A DNA stretch of 12,965 nucleotides, taken from UBA6100 sp049658145. GTDB taxonomy: Bacteria; Actinomycetota; Coriobacteriia; Anaerosomatales; Anaerosomataceae. Made by a program: the position numbers and the translations under genes. Location of the stretch: contig JBASOJ010000037.1 in the NCBI GenBank assembly GCA_049658145.1, positions 1 to 12,965 on the forward strand, given 5' to 3'. The notes under the pieces were generated by a model, which saw only the letters and a list, made by a program, of their open reading frames with translations, was not told where the DNA came from and searched no databases. Below are positions 4,654-12,130 of this stretch, one piece after another. How positions within the stretch are numbered: the first letter of the stretch is position 1; each line of letters begins with the position of its first letter.

Positions 4654-5886
4654 ATGTTCCTGGCCGTCGTGCTTGTCACGGCGGCTGTGACGATCGCCGG
4701 GCTCACCTGGTGGCCCAAGGCGCTGCCACAGCACGCGATGGCGACGACCGACGTCCTGGTCTGGCCTGAGGCTTCGGCCGAGCGCGTCACTCCACGTCCT
4801 CCCGATCCCGTCGAGCGATTCACCGTCGTCGCGGTGGGCGACCTCATGGCGCACCTCCCGCAGGTGACGGCGGCCAAGACCGCATCAGGCTACGACTTCG
4901 CGCCGGGCTTCGCGCCGGTTGCGTCGCGCATCTCGGCGGCAGACCTGGCCATCGGCAACCTCGAGACGGTGATGGCCGGCAGCGCGTCCGGCTACACCGG
5001 CTATCCCGGCTTCAACACGCCTGACGCATACGCACAGGCGGCGGTGGGCGCGGGCTTCGACGTGCTCACCAATGCGAACAACCACATCCTCGACCGGGGG
5101 GCGACCGGGCTCGTCCGCACGCTCGATGTGCTCGACGGCTTCGGCGTGCTGCACACCGGCGCGGCACGCAGCGCCGAGGAGGCCGATCGCGCCGTGATGG
5201 CCGACGTCCGGGGCGTGAAGGTGGCTATCCTTGCGTATACCTACGGGATGAACGGGGCGTCCGCTCCCTCCGGCAAGTCCTGGATGGTGAACGTGATCTC
5301 GGAGACCCGCATGGTCGCCCGCGTGCGCCAGGCCCGGGCACAGGGTGCGGACCTCGTGATCGTGAGCATCCATAACGGCACCGAGTATCAACGTCAGCCC
5401 TCGGCGGGCCAGAAGAAGCTCGAGCAGGCCATGATCGACGCGGGTGCCGACGTGGTGCTCGGCAGCCATCCGCACGTGATCCAGCCTATGGAGACGCTGG
5501 CGGCCTCGGCGGCCGACGGGACACCGCGGACGGCGTTCGTGATCCACTCGCTCGGCAACTTCGTCAGCAATCAGCGTCAGCGCTATCGGGACACGGGGAT
5601 CATCCTGCAGCTCGGGTTCGAGAAGAACCTGAGGACGAACGTGACCACGCTGCTGGCCGTCTCCTACGTGCCGGTGTGGGTGGATGACACGGGCCCGGAG
5701 GGGAAGGGGACCCGTGTGCTGCCGATCGGCGACGTGCTCGCGGATGCCGCGTATGCCGGCGTCACATCCGCCGAGCGGGCCAAGGCGCAGCAGGCGTGGA
5801 ACGACACCACCGCGCATCTCGGCAGCCTGGAGACCACGCCGGCCGACCCGGCGAGCGTCCCGTTCTACGTCGCGGCGGTGCAGTAG
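4654..5886 (+). CDS. CapA family protein (PGA_cap, metallophosphatase fold), membrane-anchored
   Basis: A member of the CapA/PgsA family, related to the poly-gamma-glutamate capsule protein, with a calcineurin-like metallophosphatase fold. The exact substrate is unknown. Numbered from ATG 4654 (410 residues): a hydrophobic anchor or signal segment at 1-20, then the family motifs GDLM (62-65), NLE (102-104), NNH..D (142-147), Ile-His-Asn (239-241), GSHPH (270-274) and SLGNF (299-303) in the expected order. The catalytic part should lie outside the cytoplasm. The start is uncertain: the frame stays open to 4405, ATG 4486 is another option, and ATG 4654 lacks a good ribosome binding site and leaves no basic residues before the anchor, whereas Arg residues occur just upstream. 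It converges with the aldo/keto reductase, with 3 bp between stops. Confidence 0.85.
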   Translation: MFLAVVLVTAAVTIAGLTWWPKALPQHAMATTDVLVWPEASAERVTPRPPDPVERFTVVAVGDLMAHLPQVTAAKTASGYDFAPGFAPVASRISAADLAIGNLETVMAGSASGYTGYPGFNTPDAYAQAAVGAGFDVLTNANNHILDRGATGLVRTLDVLDGFGVLHTGAARSAEEADRAVMADVRGVKVAILAYTYGMNGASAPSGKSWMVNVISETRMVARVRQARAQGADLVIVSIHNGTEYQRQPSAGQKKLEQAMIDAGADVVLGSHPHVIQPMETLAASAADGTPRTAFVIHSLGNFVSNQRQRYRDTGIILQLGFEKNLRTNVTTLLAVSYVPVWVDDTGPEGKGTRVLPIGDVLADAAYAGVTSAERAKAQQAWNDTTAHLGSLETTPADPASVPFYVAAVQ

Positions 5887-5889
5887 CCG

Positions 5890-6720
5890 CTATCGCTCGC
5901 CGCCGCGGTCGGGTTCGGGGCCGAAGCGATGCCCCCGGTCGAGCGTCGCGATCGTGGCCATCTCCTCGGGTGTCAGCGAGAAGTCGAACACGTCCGCGTT
6001 CTCGGCGATGCGCGTCGCGTGGACCGACTTCGGGATCGTCATCACGCCGAGTTGGAGCAGCCATCGCACGGCCACCTGTGCCGGGCTCTTGCCGTGCGCA
6101 CTGCCGATCGCCACCAGTTCCGGTACCTCGGCCACGCGGCCCTTCATGAGCGGTGCCCAGGCCTCCACGGCGATACCGTGCCGCTCGCAGTACGCGCGCA
6201 GCGCGGGTTGCTGCAGCCACGGGTGGAACTCGTACTGATCGACCATCGGCGGCACGTCGGCCACTGAGAGCAGCGCCTCCAGGTGGTGTTCGAGGTGGTT
6301 GCACACGCCGATCGCGCGCGCCCTACCCTCGGCGTACAAGCGCTCGAATGCGCGCCACGTGTCGCGCGTCTGTTCGCGTGGCCAGTGCACCAGGTACAGG
6401 TCGAAGTAGTCCGTGCCGAGGCGCGTGAGACTGCGCTCGAAGGCGGCGAGCGTGGCGTCGTAGCCCTGCTCATCGTTCCACACCTTGCTGGTGAGGAAGA
6501 TGTCGCCCCGGGGAACCCCGCTGGTCGCGATCGCCACGCCGATGCCTGCTTCGTTACCGTACAGCGACGCCGTGTCGATCCGCCGGTAGCCGAGTTGCAG
6601 CGCGGTGGTGACCGCGCCCTCAACGTCGCCACCCTCGGCTGATTTGTACGTGCCGAGGCCGAGACGCGGCATGGTCACGCCGTTGGCGAGCTCGATGGTC
6701 GCGGTGATGCCTGTGAGCAT
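5890..6720 (-). CDS. Aldo/keto reductase (2,5-diketo-D-gluconate reductase-like)
   Basis: A 276-residue NADPH-dependent carbonyl reductase with a TIM barrel, cytoplasmic. The catalytic tetrad is visible: Asp49 and Tyr54 in DTASLYGNE, Lys79 in LTSKVW and His112 in LYLVHWP. The cofactor-binding motif IPKSVHATRIAEN (229-241) is the form that contacts the NADPH 2'-phosphate. The LGLGTYKS and GVCNH blocks are also as expected. Length and motifs match the AKR5-type group, but the physiological substrate cannot be told. ATG 6720 is preceded by AGGAGGTG at good spacing, which fixes the start; the frame extends further upstream without a good start. The gene is divergent from the phosphoribosyltransferase gene, with 43 bp between the starts. 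Confidence 0.93.
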   Translation of the reverse strand: MLTGITATIELANGVTMPRLGLGTYKSAEGGDVEGAVTTALQLGYRRIDTASLYGNEAGIGVAIATSGVPRGDIFLTSKVWNDEQGYDATLAAFERSLTRLGTDYFDLYLVHWPREQTRDTWRAFERLYAEGRARAIGVCNHLEHHLEALLSVADVPPMVDQYEFHPWLQQPALRAYCERHGIAVEAWAPLMKGRVAEVPELVAIGSAHGKSPAQVAVRWLLQLGVMTIPKSVHATRIAENADVFDFSLTPEEMATIATLDRGHRFGPEPDRGGER

Positions 6721-6733
6721 TCCACACCTCCTA

Positions 6734-6748
6734 TGGGCATGATACCCA
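6734..6748. promoter_or_regulatory. Imperfect palindrome between divergent genes
   Basis: TGGGCATGATACCCA is a 15-bp near-palindrome (one mismatched pair) midway between the ribosome binding sites of the two divergent genes. It is a candidate operator shared by both. No good promoter boxes fit into the 43-bp gap, so promoters probably lie inside the opposing genes. Confidence 0.3.
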
Positions 6749-6763
6749 CAGGGGGTGGGCGTG

Positions 6764-7387
6764 GTGTTCGAGGATCGTGTGGAGGCGGGGCGGCATCTGG
6801 CGGTCGCGGTTTCGGGCCACGTGAACCCGGACACGCTCGTGCTGGGCGTGCCGAGGGGTGGCGTGGTGGTGGCGGCCGAGGTGGCTCGCGCACATGCCCT
6901 CCAGCTTGACGTGATCGTGGTGCGCAAGATCGGCGCGCCCGGAAACCCCGAGTATGCCGTGGGCGCGGTGGACGAGGACGGCCGCATCATCGGCGGGCAT
7001 GTGAGCATCGAGCGCGCGTACCTCGAGCGCGCCGCGGGGGCCGGACGTGCCGAGATCGCGCGCCGCCTGGGAGTGTATCGCGGTGGCAGGCCCGCGCCGC
7101 GGGTCGAGGGCCGCGACGTGCTGGTGATCGACGACGGGATCGCCACCGGGCTCACGCTTGAGGCGGCACTCGAGTCGCTCCAGCGCAGGGGCGCAGACCA
7201 TATCACGGTCGCGGTTCCCGTGGCCGCACCCGATGCCGCGGGGCGTATCACCGCGGTTGCCGATGAGTTCGTGGCGCTCGAGATCCCGCACGGGTTCTCG
7301 GCGGTCGGCCAGTTCTACCGACGGTTCGATCAGACGAGCGATGCCGAAGTGGTCGCGCTGCTCGAAGAGGCTCGGCACCGGAGATAG
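6764..7387 (+). CDS. Phosphoribosyltransferase family protein
   Basis: A 207-residue type I phosphoribosyltransferase-fold protein. The N-terminus FEDRVEAGRHLA and the segment GVPRGGVVVAAEVA (28-41) are typical of a widespread bacterial group annotated as phosphoribosyltransferase. The PRPP-binding loop VLVIDDGIATGLT (119-131) has the two acidic residues and following small residues of the family. The nucleobase specificity is unknown; the group is often found as an accessory gene and should not be called a specific salvage enzyme. GTG 6764 is preferred because AGGGGG (6750-6755) lies 8 bases upstream; GTG 6755 and 6761 are in frame. A strong hairpin follows one base after the stop. Confidence 0.88.
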   Translation: MFEDRVEAGRHLAVAVSGHVNPDTLVLGVPRGGVVVAAEVARAHALQLDVIVVRKIGAPGNPEYAVGAVDEDGRIIGGHVSIERAYLERAAGAGRAEIARRLGVYRGGRPAPRVEGRDVLVIDDGIATGLTLEAALESLQRRGADHITVAVPVAAPDAAGRITAVADEFVALEIPHGFSAVGQFYRRFDQTSDAEVVALLEEARHRR

Positions 7388-7414
7388 GACAGGCCCGCTC
7401 GAGGCGGGCCTGTC
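7388..7414. terminator. Intrinsic terminator-like hairpin between convergent genes
   Basis: GACAGGCCCGC (7388-7398) pairs perfectly with GCGGGCCTGTC (7404-7414) around a 5-base loop. It starts directly after the phosphoribosyltransferase stop and lies 24 bp past the end of the kinase gene on the other strand. There is no long T-run on either side, as is common in G+C-rich actinobacteria. It probably serves both transcription units. Confidence 0.75.
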
Positions 7415-7438
7415 GGGTGTTGCGGGGAGTGTCCGGGT

Positions 7439-9280
7439 CTACGGCGTCTTGCCGACCTCGAGCTCCACCTGGTCGCCGCGCTTGGCCGAGGCGCCGGCGA
7501 TCGGGAACTGGTTGATGACGAAGCCGTCCTCGGGCGCGTCGACGTACACGACCTTGGGCTTGAGCCCCGCTGCTTCCAGTATGGATCGGGCCTCTTCCTC
7601 GGTCTTGGTCCGGACCTCGGGCACGATGATCACCTCGGGACCCTTGGAGACCACGATCGTGACCGTGCTCCCCGCCTCCAGCACGACGTTCGCGCTGGGG
7701 TCCTGGGAGATCACAGTGCCCTTCGGCACCGTCTCATTGAACTCCTCGACCGGCGACACCGCGAGTCCCACCGCTTCGAGAGTGGCCTTGGCCTGCGCCT
7801 GTGCCTGCCCCACCACGCTCGGGACCTTCACCTGCTCGACGCCCGCCGAGACGAACAGGATCACGCGCGTGCGCTTGGGGACGGTCGTCCCGGCCGCCGG
7901 CTCCGTGCGGATCACGGCGCCCTTGGGAACGCTGGCGCTGTTCTCATCGGTGGTCTTGTCGTACTCGAGGTCACCGGTGGAACGCAGCGCTTCGATCGCG
8001 GTCGCCTCGGGCATGGTGGCGAGGTCGGGCACCGTCACCTGTGCGATGCCGCTGCTCACGACGATGTTGACCGCCGCGCCTTCCTCGACCTCGGCGCCCG
8101 CCTCCGGGTCCTGCGAGATGATCAGGCCGAGTTCGACGACGTCGCTGTTCTCGGTGGTGATCTCACCAAGGGCCAACCCGGCTGCCGCGAGCGTGGTTCG
8201 TGCCTGCTCCTCGGTGAGCCCGCTGAGCGTGGGCACTGCGACGCCGCCACCGCCGAACACGCCGAGCGCATAGGCGACGCCCGCGCTTACGAGCAGCAGC
8301 GCGGCGATGACGGCCACCCACACCCACGGACTCGTGCGCTTCTCCGGGATCGGCCGGACCTGGGGCGCGGTGGCGGGACGGACGCTCGGCGCCTGCTCGA
8401 CAGGCGGAAGCACGCTCGTGTGGTCGCCTCCGGCGGAACCGCCGTATGCGCCACCCACGGCTGGCTGGCCGCTCACCACGCGCTTGAGGTCCTCGCGCAT
8501 CTCGGCGGCCGAGGAATAGCGCTCGGCAGGGTTCTTGCGCATCGCGCGCATGATCACCGCGTCGAGCGCCGGCGGTATCGATCCACGGATCTGCCGCGGT
8601 GGAACAGGCTCCTCGTTCACCTGGGCGAGAGCCGTTGCCACGGGGGTCTCGGCATCGAACGGCAGCTTGCCGGTGACGAGCTCGTACAGGGTCACGCCGA
8701 GTGAGTAGAGGTCCGAGGCGGCGCCGATGGGTTTGCCCTGCGCCTGCTCGGGGCTGATGTACTGCGCGGTGCCGAGCACCGAGTTGGTCTGCGTCATCGT
8801 CGAGTTGCCGGCACGCGCGATGCCGAAGTCCATCACCTTGATCGTGCCATCGGGCGTGAGGACGATGTTGTGCGGCTTGATGTCGCGGTGGATCACGTCG
8901 TAGCCGTGAGCCACCGACAGCGCCGCGCACACCTGTTGCGCGTACTCGGCCACCTTCATCGGGTCGAGGGGCCCGCGCTGCGTGACGATCGACTTGAGGT
9001 CGGTACCGTTCACGTACTCCATCACGATGTAGTACGTCTCGCCCTCGCGGCCCCAGTCGTACATGTTGACGATGTTCGGGTGCGAGAGGTTCGCAGCCGC
9101 CTGCGCCTCCTGACGGAAGCGCGCGACGAAGTTGGGCTCCGATGCGTAGCGCGGGTGCAGCACCTTCACGGCGACGGTACGGCCGAGCACATCGTCGACC
9201 GCCTTGTAGACGTCGGCCATGCCACCCGATCCGATCTTCTCGGTCGCACGGTATCTGCGTCCGAACACGAGTTCTTCCAC
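7439..9280 (-). CDS. pknB: PASTA-domain Ser/Thr protein kinase (PknB-like)
   Basis: A 613-residue membrane receptor kinase that phosphorylates division and wall-synthesis proteins and senses muropeptides or lipid II through its outer domains. Numbered from GTG 9280: the kinase domain spans about 10-275, with IGSGGMADVY loop (16-25), Lys39 (AVKVL), HRDIKPHN (131-138), MDFG (150-153), a Ser/Thr-rich activation loop and SPE (176-178). A Pro-rich linker leads to one membrane helix (about 319-341) and four PASTA repeats (347-411, 412-480, 481-547, 548-613). The start is chosen because EELVFGRRYR is the usual kinase opening and a GAGAGGAAG site lies upstream. ATG 9331 gives 630 residues and cannot be excluded. 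It is last in the operon, 97 bp after the RodA-PBP gene. TAGAAT near 9329-9334 on the minus strand might be a -10 box for a local promoter, but no -35 is clear. No second kinase (pknA) is seen. Confidence 0.93.
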   Translation of the reverse strand: MEELVFGRRYRATEKIGSGGMADVYKAVDDVLGRTVAVKVLHPRYASEPNFVARFRQEAQAAANLSHPNIVNMYDWGREGETYYIVMEYVNGTDLKSIVTQRGPLDPMKVAEYAQQVCAALSVAHGYDVIHRDIKPHNIVLTPDGTIKVMDFGIARAGNSTMTQTNSVLGTAQYISPEQAQGKPIGAASDLYSLGVTLYELVTGKLPFDAETPVATALAQVNEEPVPPRQIRGSIPPALDAVIMRAMRKNPAERYSSAAEMREDLKRVVSGQPAVGGAYGGSAGGDHTSVLPPVEQAPSVRPATAPQVRPIPEKRTSPWVWVAVIAALLLVSAGVAYALGVFGGGGVAVPTLSGLTEEQARTTLAAAGLALGEITTENSDVVELGLIISQDPEAGAEVEEGAAVNIVVSSGIAQVTVPDLATMPEATAIEALRSTGDLEYDKTTDENSASVPKGAVIRTEPAAGTTVPKRTRVILFVSAGVEQVKVPSVVGQAQAQAKATLEAVGLAVSPVEEFNETVPKGTVISQDPSANVVLEAGSTVTIVVSKGPEVIIVPEVRTKTEEEARSILEAAGLKPKVVYVDAPEDGFVINQFPIAGASAKRGDQVELEVGKTP

Positions 9281-9377
9281 GTTCGCCCCGCTTCCTCTCA
9301 CCTGCGCCGAGGCGCTTTTGTGCTGATACATTCTATCCCATGCCCGCGTAGGCGTGCGTCCGGGCGAGATTCCGGTC

Positions 9378-12119
9378 CTACTGCGTGGCCGCCAGGGCCG
9401 CCTCGAGCACGCGGCGCGCTGCCGGTGCGGCCACCTGACCGCCCACGCCGGCGTTCTCGAGCACGATCGCTATGGCCACGCGGGGCTGCTCGGCGGGCGC
9501 GAAGCCGATGAACCAGGCATGGGTCTCCACCGACTTGCCCGCCTCGGCGGTGCCGGTCTTGCCCGCCACCGTCACCCCGGGTATCTGCGCGCGCATGCCC
9601 GAGCCGCTCGTGACCACGCTGACCATGATGTCGGCCACCTTCGCGGCGGTTTCCGCGTCCAGGGCGGTCTTCCACGACCTTGAGGTCGTGGGTGTGAGGA
9701 CACGGCCGGCGCGGTCGCTCACCGAGCCGATCACGTACGGTCGCATGACGACCCCGTCGTTGGCGATCCCCGAGGCCACCAGCGCCATCTGAAGCGGCGT
9801 GACCTGCGGGCCCGCCGGGCTGTCGTGCTCGCCCACCGGCTGCCCGACGCCCGCCCACGCCGTCTCCCACACCGTCATCTCGGCCGGGTCAGGCATGAGC
9901 GAAGTGGCCGCCGGGAGGTCGAAGGGCACGGGCGCGTTGATCCCGAAACCCTCGCTACCGGCGACCAGGTCTTTCGCTCCGAGATCGCGCGCGAGCTGGC
10001 CGAAGACGGTGTTGACCGAACTCGCGGTGGCCTTGCGCAGGTCGATGGCGCCGTAGGCGCTCCCGCCGTAGTTGGTGACGGGCGCGCCGCCGATATCGAT
10101 GCTCGCCGGACCCGTGTAGGTGGTGCCCTCGGTGGCGACACCCGACTCGAGCGCCGCGGCGAGCGTCACCACCTTGAAGGTGGATCCGGGCGGGTACAGG
10201 CTGCCGGCAGCGCGGTTGACGAGTGCGGCATCCGTGCCCTCGGCCGAGAGCATCTGCCACTGCCCATCGATGCTCGCCGGTTCGTAGGCGGGGCTCGACG
10301 CCATCGCCAGCACGGCGCCGGTCGTGGGGTCGAGCACGACGACCGCTCCCCGGTGGCCGCTGAGCGCCGCCTCGGCTGCCCGCTGTACGCGCGAGTCGAT
10401 CGTGAGGCGGACGTCGTTGCCGGGCACCGAGATCCCCGCGGCCGACTCGATGAGGTCGGCGAACGAGGCGAAGTCGCGGTGCCCGGCGAGCGTCTCGTTG
10501 GCGGCCGCCTCAACGCCCGAACGCCCGTACGTGGTGCTGTAGTAGCCGAGCACGTGGGCCGCGAGTGCGCCCTCCGGGTACTGCCGTAGGTACACGCTTC
10601 CATCGGGGACCGACTCGGCGAGCACGACGCCGTCGGCGGTGATCACCGCGCCACGGTCCTGCCGCTGTTCGGTCGCCAGCCCGCGGGTGTTGGCGGGGTT
10701 GGCGGTGAGCGCGTCGGCCGCGAGCACCTGCACGTACGTGAGGTTGACGGTGAGTGCGACCATCAGCGCGGTCATCAGCCAGCCCACACTCACGAGACGG
10801 CGGGTGAGGGAGAGTCTGCCGAGGAGCCCGGTCCCGCCGCTCACGATGATCTCGGTCTCGCTGCCGGTGCCCGCGTCGCCCGCTCGCATGAGCAGGCCAA
10901 GCAGGATGAAGTTCGAGAGGATCGAGCTGCCGCCGTAGCTCACGAACGGGAGCGTGATGCCCGTGAGCGGGATGAGTCTCGTCACGCCGCCGATGATCAC
11001 GAACGCCTGGAGGCCGAAGGTAGCCACGAGTCCGGCGGCCGTGAGTGCGGCCACGTCCGAGCGCGCTCGGGATGCAGTGCTCAGTCCGCGGAGGCAGAAC
11101 ACCAGGTACGCGATGATGAGCGCCGCCCCGCCGAGCAGTCCGAGCTCCTCGGCGATGGCTGTGAAGATGAAGTCGGTCTCGACGAACGGGATGCGCCCGG
11201 GAAGTCCGTTGCCCACGCCCACGCCGATCACCCGACCGGCGGCCAGCGCGAAGAGCGACTGCGCGAGCTGGTAGCCTCGGCCGGCGGCGTCGGCGAACGG
11301 GTCGAGCCAGATGGCGATGCGCGTCTGGATGTGGCCGAAGCTGACGTACGCCGCTGCGGCACCCACGGCGAAGAGTCCCAGGCCTACAAGCACGTAGCCG
11401 GGACGGCCGGTCGCCGCGTAGAGCATCACGAGAAACACGCTGAAGAACAGCAGGCTCGAGCCGAGGTCCTTCTCGGCCACGAGCACGATCAGACTGATCG
11501 CCCACATGGCCACGAGCGGGCCGAGGTGTTTGGTCGGCGGGAGCCACACGCCGAGCTTGCGTGTAGTGGCCACCGAGAGCACTTCGCGCTTCTCGGCGAG
11601 ATAGGCTGCCAGGAACAGCACGATCAGGATCTTGGCGACTTCGGCGGGCTGGAAGGAGAAGCCGGCGAACCGCAGCCACAGCTTGGCGCCGTTCACCTCG
11701 ACGCCGATGAGGGCGGGCAGTACGAGCAGCACGATGCCGGCGATGGCGATGGTGTACTTGTAGCGCGCGAGCCGCTCGATGGAGGGGACGAAGGCGAGCA
11801 CCGCGACGAGCGCAACCACGCCTGCAAGTACCCAGAGCACCTGGCTGGCGGCGAGAGCGGGGTCGAGGCGAGTGATGGTTGCCAGGCCGACTCCCGTGAG
11901 TAGGAACGCGATCGGGAGCAGCGACGGGTCCGCGCCCCGCGCGAGGAAGCGCGCGCCCGCATGGGCGCCGAGGAAGCAGACGAGCAGCCCCACCGGCACG
12001 GTGATGTCGCTCCACGAGATCGCGCCGCCCTGCGCGCCGTGCACGAGCACGAACAGCAGCACCACCACGGGTGCGGCGGCCAATAGGAGGAGCAGCTCGG
12101 TGTCTCGTCGGCTTCGCAC
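9378..12119 (-). CDS. RodA/FtsW glycosyltransferase fused to a class B-like penicillin-binding protein
   Basis: A single 913-residue protein combining two normally separate enzymes. Residues about 1-415 are a SEDS polymerase with roughly ten membrane helices. NGAKLWLRFAGFSFQPAEVAK (143-163), the probable catalytic Asp277 in WLDPFADAAGRGYQ and PLTGITLPFVSYGGSS (384-399) are all present. A short linker and a further membrane helix (about 443-466) lead to a transpeptidase similar to PbpA: Ser646 and Lys649 in PPGSTFK, SVN (701-703) and KTG (854-856). The product should polymerise and cross-link peptidoglycan from one chain. The PBP pedestal region (about 470-570) is short. It starts 11 bp after the phosphatase stop, with a GGGCCC-rich leader and no strong ribosome binding site, suggesting coupled translation. 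In mycobacteria the same cluster has separate rodA and pbpA genes between pstP and the kinases. Confidence 0.95.
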   Translation of the reverse strand: MRSRRDTELLLLLAAAPVVVLLFVLVHGAQGGAISWSDITVPVGLLVCFLGAHAGARFLARGADPSLLPIAFLLTGVGLATITRLDPALAASQVLWVLAGVVALVAVLAFVPSIERLARYKYTIAIAGIVLLVLPALIGVEVNGAKLWLRFAGFSFQPAEVAKILIVLFLAAYLAEKREVLSVATTRKLGVWLPPTKHLGPLVAMWAISLIVLVAEKDLGSSLLFFSVFLVMLYAATGRPGYVLVGLGLFAVGAAAAYVSFGHIQTRIAIWLDPFADAAGRGYQLAQSLFALAAGRVIGVGVGNGLPGRIPFVETDFIFTAIAEELGLLGGAALIIAYLVFCLRGLSTASRARSDVAALTAAGLVATFGLQAFVIIGGVTRLIPLTGITLPFVSYGGSSILSNFILLGLLMRAGDAGTGSETEIIVSGGTGLLGRLSLTRRLVSVGWLMTALMVALTVNLTYVQVLAADALTANPANTRGLATEQRQDRGAVITADGVVLAESVPDGSVYLRQYPEGALAAHVLGYYSTTYGRSGVEAAANETLAGHRDFASFADLIESAAGISVPGNDVRLTIDSRVQRAAEAALSGHRGAVVVLDPTTGAVLAMASSPAYEPASIDGQWQMLSAEGTDAALVNRAAGSLYPPGSTFKVVTLAAALESGVATEGTTYTGPASIDIGGAPVTNYGGSAYGAIDLRKATASSVNTVFGQLARDLGAKDLVAGSEGFGINAPVPFDLPAATSLMPDPAEMTVWETAWAGVGQPVGEHDSPAGPQVTPLQMALVASGIANDGVVMRPYVIGSVSDRAGRVLTPTTSRSWKTALDAETAAKVADIMVSVVTSGSGMRAQIPGVTVAGKTGTAEAGKSVETHAWFIGFAPAEQPRVAIAIVLENAGVGGQVAAPAARRVLEAALAATQ

Positions 12120-12130
12120 AGGCGGGCCCC

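Noticed and set aside
9825..10589. Long plus-strand frame opposite the penicillin-binding domain
   Set aside because: It is an Arg/Gly/His-rich translation typical of antisense frames in G+C-rich genes; the minus strand has all PBP motifs.
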